Assembly (NCBI GenBank): GCA_034408895.1
Contig: JAWXCI010000001.1
Span: 26,522 to 90,521, forward strand
Direction: 5' to 3'
DNA length: 64,000 nt
DNA from: UBA4660 sp034408895
Lineage (GTDB): Bacteria > Bacteroidota > Bacteroidia > Flavobacteriales_D > Sanyastnellaceae
Positions 16,249 through 25,100 of the stretch are shown in pieces (position 1 is the stretch's first letter; the number at the start of each line of letters is the position of its first letter). Below the pieces are notes generated by a model. It was not told where the DNA came from, searched no databases, and saw only the letters and a list, made by a program, of their open reading frames with translations. A program made the position numbers and the translations under genes.

Positions 16249-16857
16249 TTAATAATTCTCCTTCGTGTTTCTCATCATCTGGAAAAGAAATTCCCTCGCG
16301 CGGAAGAGTTGTGCTTTTACAGTCCCCAGCGGCAGTTCCATCAATTTGGCAATTTCCTCGTAAGCCAGTTCATCGAAGTACCGAAGCTCAACTAGTTTTT
16401 TGTACCGGGGCTTGAGTTTGTCCACAATGTCGCGCATCTTTTTTATTCGTTCTTCCTTTTCAAGCGCTTCGGCCGGATCGAGTATGGCATCTTTAATATT
16501 GATTTCGATTACATCGCCATCAGGTGTTTGAAAACCGTGGTCGAGGGAAAGTGCGCGAATTTTTTTCTTGCGAATCCAGTCAATACAATTGTTCGAAGCA
16601 ATTTTGAACAGCCAGGTAGAGAAGGCGAATTGAGGGGTGTATTGCTCCAGCCTGCGAAATGCTTTTCCGAATGCTTCGATGGTTAAGTCATCTGCATCGT
16701 CCCTGTTGTTCACCATTTTTAGCAGCATGAAATAAATAGGCTCGCGATAGCGCTGCATTAGTTCAGCATAAGCTTTCTGGTCTCCGCTGGTGAGGGCGCG
16801 CTGCACAAGTTTGAAATCGTGGCGGCCTTTATCGGAAAGGTGTGGGGCTAGTTCCAT
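16249..16857 (-). CDS. ECF-type RNA polymerase sigma factor
   Basis: 202 residues. Sigma region 2: AYAELMQRYREPIYFMLLKM, DADDLTIEAFGKAFRRLEQY and the promoter-melting segment FSTWLFKIASNNCIDWIRKKK. A linker of about 45 residues contains a variable acidic stretch. Sigma region 4: LKPRYKKLVELRYFDELAYEEIAKLMELPLGTVKAQLFRARE (helix-turn-helix, split here over about 148-190). Overlaps the upstream glycosyltransferase gene by 10 bases, so they are translationally linked. No anti-sigma factor gene is adjacent, which fits the constitutive, widely conserved sigma of this gene neighbourhood in Bacteroidota. Confidence 0.93.
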   Translation of the reverse strand: MELAPHLSDKGRHDFKLVQRALTSGDQKAYAELMQRYREPIYFMLLKMVNNRDDADDLTIEAFGKAFRRLEQYTPQFAFSTWLFKIASNNCIDWIRKKKIRALSLDHGFQTPDGDVIEINIKDAILDPAEALEKEERIKKMRDIVDKLKPRYKKLVELRYFDELAYEEIAKLMELPLGTVKAQLFRAREFLFQMMRNTKENY

Positions 16858-17984
16858 TTCTGTGGTTTAAGTACCAGGTTGGAGGCGTAGAGCCACACCT
16901 GGATAAAAATCAGTTGTAATTCGAGCAGTGGTGCATACCAAAGCAAGTCCTGTTGGTTCATGCGCTTGGATGCCCGGTGCAAAATAGCAATCTGCGTAGC
17001 ATAGCGAATAAAAAGCATGGCTGCCAGCACCAACATCATTCTTTGCATAGCCATGCTTCCGGCAAATCCGGCAAGCATCATAACAAAACTGAGTGGCCAC
17101 AGGGCCAGCAGTTTTTTGTGAAGTGGCCGATAGCGCGGTGCAGTAGTGAAATGTCTGCGTTTCTGGGTGAACCATGATCCCCATGTTTTTTTCGGTTCTG
17201 AAATGGTATGACTTAAGGGTGATAGCTGCACCACTGTATTTCTATCGTTGGCGGCATGGTTCACAAAGAGGTCATCATCGCCACTGGCCAGGTGGTAGTG
17301 CGCTCGAAATCCTCCCATCCTGAAAAAAAGTTCTTTGTTGTATGCAAGGTTTCTTCCCACACCCATGTAGGGAATGCCGGCTTTCGCAAAACCGAAATAT
17401 TGCATCCCGATCATCCATGCATCGAACCGGATAAGTTGGTTGAGCAATCCTTTATGCTTTGCGTAAGGGCTGAATCCAAGAACAATTTGTTTTTTTTCAC
17501 CGAGAGCCCCGGTCATTTTTCGCAGCCATTGGTTGGATGCCGGAATACAATCCGCATCGGTCAAAAGAATGAGGTCATGCTTTGCTGCTTTGATGCCCAG
17601 CGTAAGTGCAAATTTTTTCCCTCCCATGCTTTGTTTCTCTTCATCAAGATTTACCACATGAAGGTTGGAATACTTTAGGGAGAGTGCTTTCAGTACGGTT
17701 TGGGTATCGTCCCACGAACTATCGTTTACCACCACCACTTCAAAATTTTTGTAGTCCTGGTTCATGATGTGGGGGAGATGTTCCATCAGGCTGCGTTCTT
17801 CGTTTTTCGCACTGATGACTACGGAAACGGGAGGTTCATGACTTGTAGAAATTTTCCTGTCGCGGTGTCTCGAAACACGCAGCAGGAAGTAGAGCCAGTA
17901 AAACATTTGTATAAGCCAGGCAGTGGTGAAGAGTGCCAGCCAGAAAATGGATAAGGAGTCCCACTGCAAAAAATTCTCTAACAT
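16848..17984 (-). CDS. Membrane-bound family 2 glycosyltransferase
   Basis: 378 residues. An N-terminal membrane helix (about 12-36, IFWLALFTTAWLIQMFYWL) precedes a GT-A domain: VSVVISAKNEERSLMEHLP, VVVVNDSSWDDT, ILLTDADCIPAS (DxD-type nucleotide-sugar and metal site), ASGDDDLFVNHAA (base region) and QKRRHFTTA, equivalent to the QxxRW motif of processive enzymes. Two or three C-terminal helices (about 290-375) anchor it in the inner membrane. It transfers a sugar to a lipid or polysaccharide; the substrate is unknown. First gene of the operon with the ECF sigma gene and rsmG, behind a good promoter candidate. Confidence 0.9.
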   Translation of the reverse strand: MLENFLQWDSLSIFWLALFTTAWLIQMFYWLYFLLRVSRHRDRKISTSHEPPVSVVISAKNEERSLMEHLPHIMNQDYKNFEVVVVNDSSWDDTQTVLKALSLKYSNLHVVNLDEEKQSMGGKKFALTLGIKAAKHDLILLTDADCIPASNQWLRKMTGALGEKKQIVLGFSPYAKHKGLLNQLIRFDAWMIGMQYFGFAKAGIPYMGVGRNLAYNKELFFRMGGFRAHYHLASGDDDLFVNHAANDRNTVVQLSPLSHTISEPKKTWGSWFTQKRRHFTTAPRYRPLHKKLLALWPLSFVMMLAGFAGSMAMQRMMLVLAAMLFIRYATQIAILHRASKRMNQQDLLWYAPLLELQLIFIQVWLYASNLVLKPQKWN

Positions 17985-18005
17985 CAGTATTCAGAAAAAG
18001 GCGGG

Positions 18006-18013
18006 CAAAAGTA
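18006..18013 (-). promoter_or_regulatory. Candidate promoter of the glycosyltransferase-sigma-rsmG operon
   Basis: Minus-strand TACTTTTG, an exact TAnnTTTG, lies 21 bases upstream of the glycosyltransferase ATG. A TTTGTTTTC stretch 21-29 bases further upstream fits the -33 TTTG element. Confidence 0.5.
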
Positions 18014-18085
18014 TTTGTGCATGGCAGGGCGCAGAAAACAAAAGACCGCAGAGGGCGGTCTAGTTATTCACATGTTCTGTTTGAA

Positions 18086-20353
18086 TCAGCGAAAAATTTG
18101 CAAGCGGCTGGTGTGCGTTCCCAACTCATCAATAAGCTCGACCATGTATTGGCCAATTGTTAGTGATGATGCATCAATGCAAAACGATGTTCCCCCAAAT
18201 GGGAAAACTGAAATTACCCTTCCTGTCATGTCAGATATTTTCAAGATGTGATTGCCTTTTGTGTGTGTTTGGATGCTCACAAAATCCTGGGCCGGGTTGG
18301 GGAACATTTCAAAAGATGAAGAAGAAAAATCTTCCAAACTCACTGCCACCTCCACGCAAAAGCTGGTGGATTCAATAGCCCCGAACTCTGCGCCTTCGGC
18401 CAGCATATTTCCTTCGTTATCTAACAACTGGTAATTGCCTACACCCCAGAAGCAGCATATTCCATCATTGGCACTATCGAATAGGGTTAATGTGTAGCAA
18501 CCTGTGGGCAAACAATAGGTCTCAATCATCAGTTGGCTTTGTGCCAAATAAGGACCGCCTGAGTATAGTATGTTAAGGTCTTCATCCCTTATTATCCAAG
18601 TGGTTTCTTCCGGATAGTCATCAGTAAGGAGATTAAGTGTAACATCCGTAACGTTTTCAGCAAATGCATTGAAGTCAACGAGCAAAGCATCATTCCCAGC
18701 GTTTTCATCGGCCACATCATTAGGGTTGGTAACCCACACTTCAAATGTGTTGTTTCCATCTTGCAGCATTTGGGTGGGCAGGTTTATGTCATCGGTTTGG
18801 TATTGGTCAAGATTTCCTGTCCAGTCTATTGTTTCTTCGCTACCGGAGTTCAGTTGATAATGAATGGTTGCTGATGTCAACGTTTCCACTCCGTAGTTGC
18901 GAAGAGTGATGGTGGGCGAAACTGCATTACCGCAAATGGTTGCAGAAATTCCTTCGATATCTGAAAGCCCTGCATCATTGTTCGCAGCCACAAACCCCGT
19001 TGGCCAACCATTCAGAATTTCAACTCCTGTGTTTCCCGGATCCAGCCACTCGCGCAAGCGGGTGGATGCTGTTGACCCGTTATCCCAACTCACACCAAAA
19101 CGACCGTAGTAATCGAAGAGGCCGTTGTTGATGGTGCCTGCACAAGCAGAAGCACCACCATACAATTGACCGATGATTCTGTGATCCTGATTAAAGAGTG
19201 GCGAGCCAGATGAGCCACCTTCTGTTACTCCGAGTTCCCAGTTGTCCACGTACCACACATCGGCACCGGCCTGGTAACTATGGTAAGGTGCATCTTCATC
19301 AAAACAAATTTTCTTGACATCGCCAGATGGGTGATGAATGCCTGTTGCCGAGTCTACCGCATCTTCATCATCGCTGTTATCCCATCCTGCAAATTGCACT
19401 TCCCAATTTTCCGGTGGAGTTTCATCCAGAAGAAGCAAACCGAAATCGCTGTCGCCATTGCTTGCTTTTAAATCTGAACCTGAAAGGGCATCAGTTGTGG
19501 GGCCGGTGCTTCCTGTGCAATCATTGTTTTCATGGTTGAAATAGAACACCCAATTTGTTTCGCCTCCAAGGCAATGGTTGGCGGTAAGGAAATAAGGAGT
19601 GCCATCGTTGGCGGTGTTGTTTACCAACGCACCTGTGCACACCGCCCAGCCACCATCGGTGATAAGCGCCACCGATTGGTTTTCCACTTGCCAGTCGTCT
19701 GCCTCCGGGCAATTTACATTGATATTGCATGCACCGCTGTTGCCAAATGGCCCCCGAGCCTGATCAGCATTCACCTCATTTAGTTTCGATGTGAGGCCAC
19801 GGTAGCCATGAATGATTTCACCGATGCGCAGTTGGCCATAATCTGTAGCATCCATTGCAATGCGATATTCTACTACGATGCGATCGGAGTTGATCATGCC
19901 CACTGCCAGTTCGCCATGTTCTTTATTGTTGAGGTGGTTGATGGCACCGCGGTACACGGTGCGCGCATCATCCCAGATATAAACATTTCCACCTTTGGGA
20001 ATACGGAACTCGCTAAAGAAAAGGCTGATGGATATTGCTCCGGGACATGCGATACCCAATTGCCACACCGCCAGATTTTCGTCAGGGTAGAAATTCCATG
20101 CACCTGAGTTTTCGATGGAATAATCTGTGGGATGTTCCACACCAAAACGGTAAGGTGCTTCTTTAAATTGATCAGTTACTGCGTCTTCAGCAGCAAGTTG
20201 TACACGATCAATCGCTGAGGTTTCTATGAAAGGAATATCGGTTGATAGATGTTTATCTGCCCAGTTGAGCGGCTCGCCACCGTGGTTGAGTTGTGCATAC
20301 GTTCCAGCGGTGCACAGGGTGAACATTGTCATTGCAAGTAAATTCTTCATCAT
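18086..20353 (-). CDS. Secreted trypsin-like serine protease with T9SS sorting domain
   Basis: About 755 residues. Signal peptide MMKNLLAMTMFTLCTAGTYAQ sets the start (a longer frame upstream is noncoding). The central domain resembles lysyl-endopeptidase-type S1 proteases, with the complete triad: His in YFLTANHCLGG, Asp in DSDFGLLLLDE, Ser in EGGSSGSPLFNQDHR. A CARDB-like adhesion domain follows (LSDIEGISATICGNAVSPTI onward), then a beta domain and a C-terminal type A sorting domain starting at FEMFPNPAQDFVSI and ending SRLQIFR. It is predicted to be exported by Sec, moved across the outer membrane by the T9SS and attached or released at the surface, where it would cleave proteins. Monocistronic. 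Confidence 0.92.
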   Translation of the reverse strand: MMKNLLAMTMFTLCTAGTYAQLNHGGEPLNWADKHLSTDIPFIETSAIDRVQLAAEDAVTDQFKEAPYRFGVEHPTDYSIENSGAWNFYPDENLAVWQLGIACPGAISISLFFSEFRIPKGGNVYIWDDARTVYRGAINHLNNKEHGELAVGMINSDRIVVEYRIAMDATDYGQLRIGEIIHGYRGLTSKLNEVNADQARGPFGNSGACNINVNCPEADDWQVENQSVALITDGGWAVCTGALVNNTANDGTPYFLTANHCLGGETNWVFYFNHENNDCTGSTGPTTDALSGSDLKASNGDSDFGLLLLDETPPENWEVQFAGWDNSDDEDAVDSATGIHHPSGDVKKICFDEDAPYHSYQAGADVWYVDNWELGVTEGGSSGSPLFNQDHRIIGQLYGGASACAGTINNGLFDYYGRFGVSWDNGSTASTRLREWLDPGNTGVEILNGWPTGFVAANNDAGLSDIEGISATICGNAVSPTITLRNYGVETLTSATIHYQLNSGSEETIDWTGNLDQYQTDDINLPTQMLQDGNNTFEVWVTNPNDVADENAGNDALLVDFNAFAENVTDVTLNLLTDDYPEETTWIIRDEDLNILYSGGPYLAQSQLMIETYCLPTGCYTLTLFDSANDGICCFWGVGNYQLLDNEGNMLAEGAEFGAIESTSFCVEVAVSLEDFSSSSFEMFPNPAQDFVSIQTHTKGNHILKISDMTGRVISVFPFGGTSFCIDASSLTIGQYMVELIDELGTHTSRLQIFR

Positions 20354-20471
20354 AAAATTGTTGCTGATTTTTTCCAGATACAAATAAAACGTGAGATGCA
20401 CTACCGGGGTTGCGGTAATTGTGGAAATATCAAACAAAGGGTGGTGGGATTTCAAATGGATGGATTCCCCT

Positions 20472-20486
20472 TCCCGAAGAATCGGG
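20472..20486. repeat. CCCGA/TCGGG palindrome of the dispersed type
   Basis: TCCCGAAGAATCGGG, followed by more Gs, sits in the 176-base gap between the protease start and the next ORF. A 14-base string GGAGACTTCTTAAA at 20504-20517 recurs at 26349-26362, so this gap holds two different repeat types. Confidence 0.5.
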
Positions 20487-20529
20487 GGAGGATGTGCGGG
20501 TTTGGAGACTTCTTAAAAGACCGCATGAT

Positions 20530-20844
20530 TCAGCGACCGTAGGCAAATTTCAGCAATGGCCAGTTTTGTTTTGTTTGTGTAGAAAACCCAATATGCTTAA
20601 TAGCTGACCATGGAATCATTTGCAACAATGCACTCTCTGCACTTTGACTATAAATTTTCAAGAGGAAGTCATTCTGGTAATTAAGTTCGTGTGATGGATC
20701 TATCGCCATCATTTTATCAGCTAAATAGAAAATGTTAATACTGTATCCATCCTTTGGGCTGAAGAAGTATTCCACTCTTTCTCTGACCATGAACGGCTCT
20801 AGATGAGTTATCCAGAAGCCTTTGATGTTTATGCCGCTTGCCAT
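20530..20844 (-). CDS. Hypothetical protein, 104 residues
   Basis: ATG-started frame, product MASGINIKGFWITHLEPFMV and onward, with aromatic-rich, globular-looking composition and no signal peptide or membrane helix. No family recognised. It lies in the accessory stretch between the T9SS protease and the duplicated icmF end, surrounded by repeats, so it may be a horizontally acquired or decaying gene. Confidence 0.5.
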   Translation of the reverse strand: MASGINIKGFWITHLEPFMVRERVEYFFSPKDGYSINIFYLADKMMAIDPSHELNYQNDFLLKIYSQSAESALLQMIPWSAIKHIGFSTQTKQNWPLLKFAYGR

Positions 20845-20915
20845 ATATAATAGGTATAATTCGTTTCGCTAATCAGGGCACGCGCAGCGCTCACCTTCAA
20901 TTCTTAATTCCCTTA

Positions 20916-21347
20916 CTACCCCTTCACCACTTTATAATGCACCGTATCTCCACTCGCATTCTTTATTATCATAAACGGTGTTAGGTCTGACCATCCCCGG
21001 CTTAATGCTGTGACATTAGTTAATGAGGTGCCTTCGGCAATGGTGATCCAGGTGGTGGGTTCGCCTGTGGTGGTGTCGCTGAAGTCTATCTGGTAAGGGA
21101 GTATGGGGTCGCCAAAGACGCTGAATATATGGGTGCTCTGTATTTCCGGGAAATCCGGATTCGCGTTGAGGCCTGGGCCCAGGTCGTCCTCTCGGATATT
21201 GCCGCTGCCATTGGCGCTATCATATATTATATAGTTATTGTATTTGGTTTCGTTTTCGTCATCGTATTTATCTTTGCCGAAAGATGCCAGGCGCACGAGT
21301 CCACTTGTTTTTCTGCGATACTCATTGTCATTTTCTTTAATAATCAA
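20916..21347 (-). pseudogene. 5'-truncated hypothetical gene fused to the direct repeat
   Basis: The frame codes for up to 143 residues, but its first 16 codons lie inside the 165-bp direct repeat and are read in a different frame from the antitoxin encoded by the other copy. The native-looking part starts at LVRLASFGKDKYDDENETKY and ends VHYKVVKG; this segment has no recognised family. Only TTG or GTG starts are available. The simplest reading is that the repeat-bounded cassette cut off the original 5' end. Whether a shortened protein is still made from the GTG in LVRLAS is unknown. Confidence 0.5.
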
Positions 21348-21464
21348 AAGTAAGATTCACATATTCCTCCGGTACTGCCCGCCCACTTCGAACATGGCCT
21401 GCGGTAATTCGCCAAGGGAACAAGTCTTTACTGCTTCCATGAATTCGGCAAACATGTTTTGGTT
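21300..21464. repeat. 165-bp direct repeat, distal copy
   Basis: Matches 22004-22168 with a constant 704-base offset, no gaps and seven substitutions that I can count (about 96 percent identity). It contains the last 35 codons of icmF, its stop, the short spacer and the start of the antitoxin gene. Between the two copies lies a toxin-antitoxin pair. Three of the six coding differences change an amino acid, as expected if this copy is not under selection. Confidence 0.9.
21357..21464 (-). pseudogene. Duplicated C-terminal fragment of icmF
   Basis: Reads FAEFMEAVKTCSLGELPQ followed by AMFEVGGQYRRNM and a stop, versus FAELMEAVKSCSLGELTQ and the same ending in intact icmF. It has no start codon of its own and sits directly after the toxin gene, whose 3' end nearly abuts it. 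Clearly a copy of the 3' end of the neighbouring gene. Confidence 0.85.
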
Positions 21465-21469
21465 GTGCT

Positions 21470-21808
21470 TCATCGTTTCTGTGTCGAATCGAAACTTCTC
21501 ATGCCGGTCTTCATCGCTCTCATTTTCTTCTTAGGGTTTCTCCGGGTGTCCCAAATAATGATTACCTGAACCATTTCATCCTTCACGCGGTAGATCATCA
21601 GATTGTGTTTTGTCACCAGCACTTCATAACAACCACTCGTAATGGAAGCCCTTGATGAAAATGGCTTTTGAGCAATTCGCTTAATGGTAGTGAATGTCTT
21701 TTTCAGAAAGTCATCAACTACATGTGGCGACCAATTCGCTTCCAGGTATTTAACTACTTCGAAGAAGCCTTGCTTCGCTTTTGGCGACCAGACGACTTTG
21801 TATTCCAT
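21470..21808 (-). CDS. ParE/RelE-family toxin
   Basis: 112 residues with the classic ParE/RelE start MEYKVVWSPKAKQGFFEVV, central SRASITSGCYEVLVTKHNLMIYRV and the VQVIIIWDTRRNPKK ending strand and Arg-rich tail. RelE members cut mRNA at the ribosome; ParE members poison gyrase; the sequence alone does not decide, though the IWDTRRNP ending is typical of ParE-like proteins. The 15 extra C-terminal residues (MRSFDSTQKR end) run up to the duplicated icmF fragment. It overlaps the antitoxin gene by 55 bases, which is unusually long. Confidence 0.85.
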   Translation of the reverse strand: MEYKVVWSPKAKQGFFEVVKYLEANWSPHVVDDFLKKTFTTIKRIAQKPFSSRASITSGCYEVLVTKHNLMIYRVKDEMVQVIIIWDTRRNPKKKMRAMKTGMRSFDSTQKR

Positions 21809-22035
21809 CGTTGATTTGCTTCATTAAAAACTTCTTCATTAGAAATGAATTTTCCTGCATCTAACTGAGCTATGCTTTGCTTGAAGTCTGATTTTATCTT
21901 GTCGGGGATTTCATCCCATAAGGTAGCCAGGTTACCATCCAGAAATTTCTCAATCTGATTCAGCATTTTGGGATTGCTGATGTGTAAGAGCCTTCTGCTT
22001 AACTCCACTTGTTTTTCTGCGATACTCATTGTCAT
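21754..22035 (-). CDS. Antitoxin of the ParE/RelE-type module
   Basis: About 93 residues from MTMSIAEKQVELSRRLLHIS. The composition and the ISNEEVFNEANQRW ending match small addiction-module components found upstream of ParE/RelE toxins. It should bind and neutralise the toxin and repress the pair. Start ATG at 22035 (or 22029) rather than further upstream, because the upstream extension runs backward into icmF. Its first codons lie in the 165-bp repeat, 25 bases after the icmF stop, so the pair could be read through from the icmF transcript. Confidence 0.75.
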   Translation of the reverse strand: MTMSIAEKQVELSRRLLHISNPKMLNQIEKFLDGNLATLWDEIPDKIKSDFKQSIAQLDAGKFISNEEVFNEANQRWNTKSSGRQKRSKASSK

Positions 22036-22168
22036 TTTCTTTAATAATGAAAAGTAAGATTCACATATTCCTCCGGTACTGCCCACCCACTTCGAACATG
22101 GCCTGCGTCAATTCGCCAAGCGAACAAGACTTTACTGCTTCCATCAATTCGGCAAACATGTTTTGGTT
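22004..22168. repeat. 165-bp direct repeat, proximal copy (native icmF 3' end)
   Basis: The copy in which icmF ends and the antitoxin begins. Partner of 21300-21464. The boundaries are sharp: homology stops at TCCACTTG on one side and at ACATGTTTTGGTT on the other. Confidence 0.9.
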
Positions 22169-25100
22169 TTGGATGGCGGCTTGTTGAACGCGCTTCAGTG
22201 CCTCGGCAGATTGTGTTGCGTTCGCAGCTTGCAGGTTCTTCAACATGCTTATCTGGTATTCCTTTTCTTCTTCGGTGGCACGTATCACCTCTTTGGGAAG
22301 TATGGTGGGCGAACCTTTGGATGAAAGGAATGTGTTCACACCGATAATCGGAAAGCGGCCATCGTGTTTCAGTGTTTCGTAGTACAAACTTTCTTCCTGG
22401 ATTTTACTTCGCTGATACATGGTTTCCATGGCGCCCAACACTCCACCGCGTTCGGTTATCCTGTCGAACTCACTCAACACAGCCGCTTCCACCAGGTCGG
22501 TCAACTCATCAATGATGAATGAACCCTGCAATGGGTTTTCATTTTTGGCAAGACCTAATTCTTTGTTGATGATGAGTTGAATGGCCATTGCTCTGCGCAC
22601 GCTTTCTTCGGTTGGAGTAGTGATGGCTTCATCGTATGCATTCGTGTGCAGCGAATTGCAGTTGTCGTAAATCGCATACAGCGCTTGCAATGTTGTGCGG
22701 ATGTCGTTGAAGTCGATCTCTTGTGCATGCAGTGAGCGACCACTTGTTTGGATGTGGTACTTCAACATCTGAGCGCGTGCATTTGCACCATATTTTTTTG
22801 CCAAGGCCTTGCTCCATATCCTGCGCGCCACTCTTCCAATCACTGCGTATTCCGGGTCTATTCCATTGCTGAAGAAGAACGAAAGGTTCGGCCCAAACTC
22901 GTTGATATCCATACCACGCGAGAGGTAATACTCCACGTAGGTGAAGCCATTCGAAAGCGTGAATGCAAGTTGTGTAATGGGGTTCGCACCGGCCTCCGCA
23001 ATGTGATAGCCGCTGATAGAAACCGAATAAAAGTTGCGCACTTTTTTCTCGATGAAATACTCCTGCACATCACCCATAAGGCGCAGCGCAAACTCAGTAG
23101 AGAAAATGCACGTGTTCTGCGCCTGGTCTTCTTTCAAAATGTCGGCCTGTACCGTGCCGCGCACTTGCGAAAGTGTGTAGGCTTTTATTTTTTCGTAAAC
23201 ATCTTTTGGTAAAACTTCTTCACCGGTGATGCCAATAAGCATTAAGCCGAGGCTATCATTTCCTTCAGGAAGATTTGAGTATTGGGTATTGGGTATTGAG
23301 ATAGGAGAATCAGCGGATTGATATTTCGGTCGTTGAAGTCCATTGTCATCATACTTTGATTTCAGTTTCTTCTCCACTTCCTTTTCCAACTTATTCTCTT
23401 TGATGTGTTTCTCGCATTGCTGGTCAATGGCGGCATTCATGAAGAACGCAAGCAGCATAGGAGCAGGGCCGTTGATGGTCATGCTCACAGAAGTCTTCGC
23501 ATCAGCGAGGTCGAAACCGGAATACAATTTCTTCGCATCATCAAGACAACAAATGGAAACACCGCTGTTGCCCACTTTACCATAGATGTCCGGACGATGG
23601 TCAGGGTCGTTGCCGTAAAGTGTCACGCTGTCGAAGGCAGTTGACAAACGTTTAGCGGGCAATCCATGACTGACGTAATGAAAACGTTTGTTGGTTCTTT
23701 CCGGGCCGCCTTCACCGGCAAACATCCTTGCGGGGTCTTCGCCTTCACGCTTGAATGGATAGAGACCGGCAGTGTATGGAAATTCTCCCGGCACATTTTC
23801 TTGAAGAACCCAATTCAAAATATCTCCCCAACTGCGGTAAGATGGTGTGACCACCTTAGGAATCATTTGGTGCGAAAGACTTTCGGTATGGGTCTGGATT
23901 CGCACTTCTTTATCGCGCACCATGAATTTGTACTCAGCGTTTTTGTAGAGCGCACGTTTCGCATTCCATGTAGAAATGATTTCCCAATTGTGCGGGTCGA
24001 GGTCGAGTTTTATTCTGTCGAAGGAGGATTTGAGAATGGAAAGTGCTTCGTCATCTTTCTTGTTTGCACTTTCTTCAATCAGTGTGATGGAAGAATTGAG
24101 TGCGTAAAGTTTGTCTGCAATGATGGCTTGTTCATTTGCCCACTTGTCATAAGCACGATTGTTCTCGCTTATCTCGCTCAAGTAGCGTGTCCGGTTTGGT
24201 GGGATGATGAAAATCTTTTCGCTCATCTCGTTGGTGTGGAAGAAAGCTGATTTCAAATCTGCGCCTGTCTTTTCAGCAATTTGATGGATGAGTTTGATGT
24301 AGAGTTCGTTGGTTCCCGGGTCGTTGAATTGTGAGGCAATGGTGCCAACAACAGGCAGCGAATCATCCTCAGCGTCCCACAATTGATGATTGCGTTTGTA
24401 TTGTTTGCGCACATCCCGCAATGCATCCTGCGAACCGCGCTTGTCGAATTTGTTTATTGCAACTACATCTGCGAAGTCGAGCATATCAATCTTCTCCAAT
24501 TGTGTGGCTGCACCAAACTCCGGAGTCATTATGTATAAGGCCACATCGCTGTGGTCCATTATTTCTGTGTCGCTTTGTCCAATGCCGGAAGTTTCAAGAA
24601 TGATTAAATCAAACTTCGCTGCTTTGAGAATGGCGACTGCTTCTGCAACATGTTTTGATAAAGCAAGATTGCTTTGACGCGTTGCCAGCGAACGCATGTA
24701 AACTCTTGGATTGCGAATCGAGTTCATGCGAATTCTGTCGCCCAATAATGCTCCGCCCGTTTTGCGTTTAGATGGATCAACGGAAATGATTCCAATGTTT
24801 TTATCAGGAAAATCAAGTAAGAATCTTCGCACGATTTCATCTACCATCGAAGACTTTCCTGAACCACCGGTTCCGGTAATTCCGAGGACAGGTATTACCT
24901 CACCCCGGCCCTCTCCAAAGGCGAGGGAGCGCTTTGCAGCGATGTCCTGAATTTTCTTCAACTCATCTTTGTGCTGTTCGGGATAATTTTCTGCTGCTGA
25001 AATCAATCGTGCAATGGAGCCGTGGTCGTTCGCGCTGAGGTGTCCCACTTCACCATTCAATTGATAACCTGTTGGCACATCACTCTTTTGAACAAGGTCA

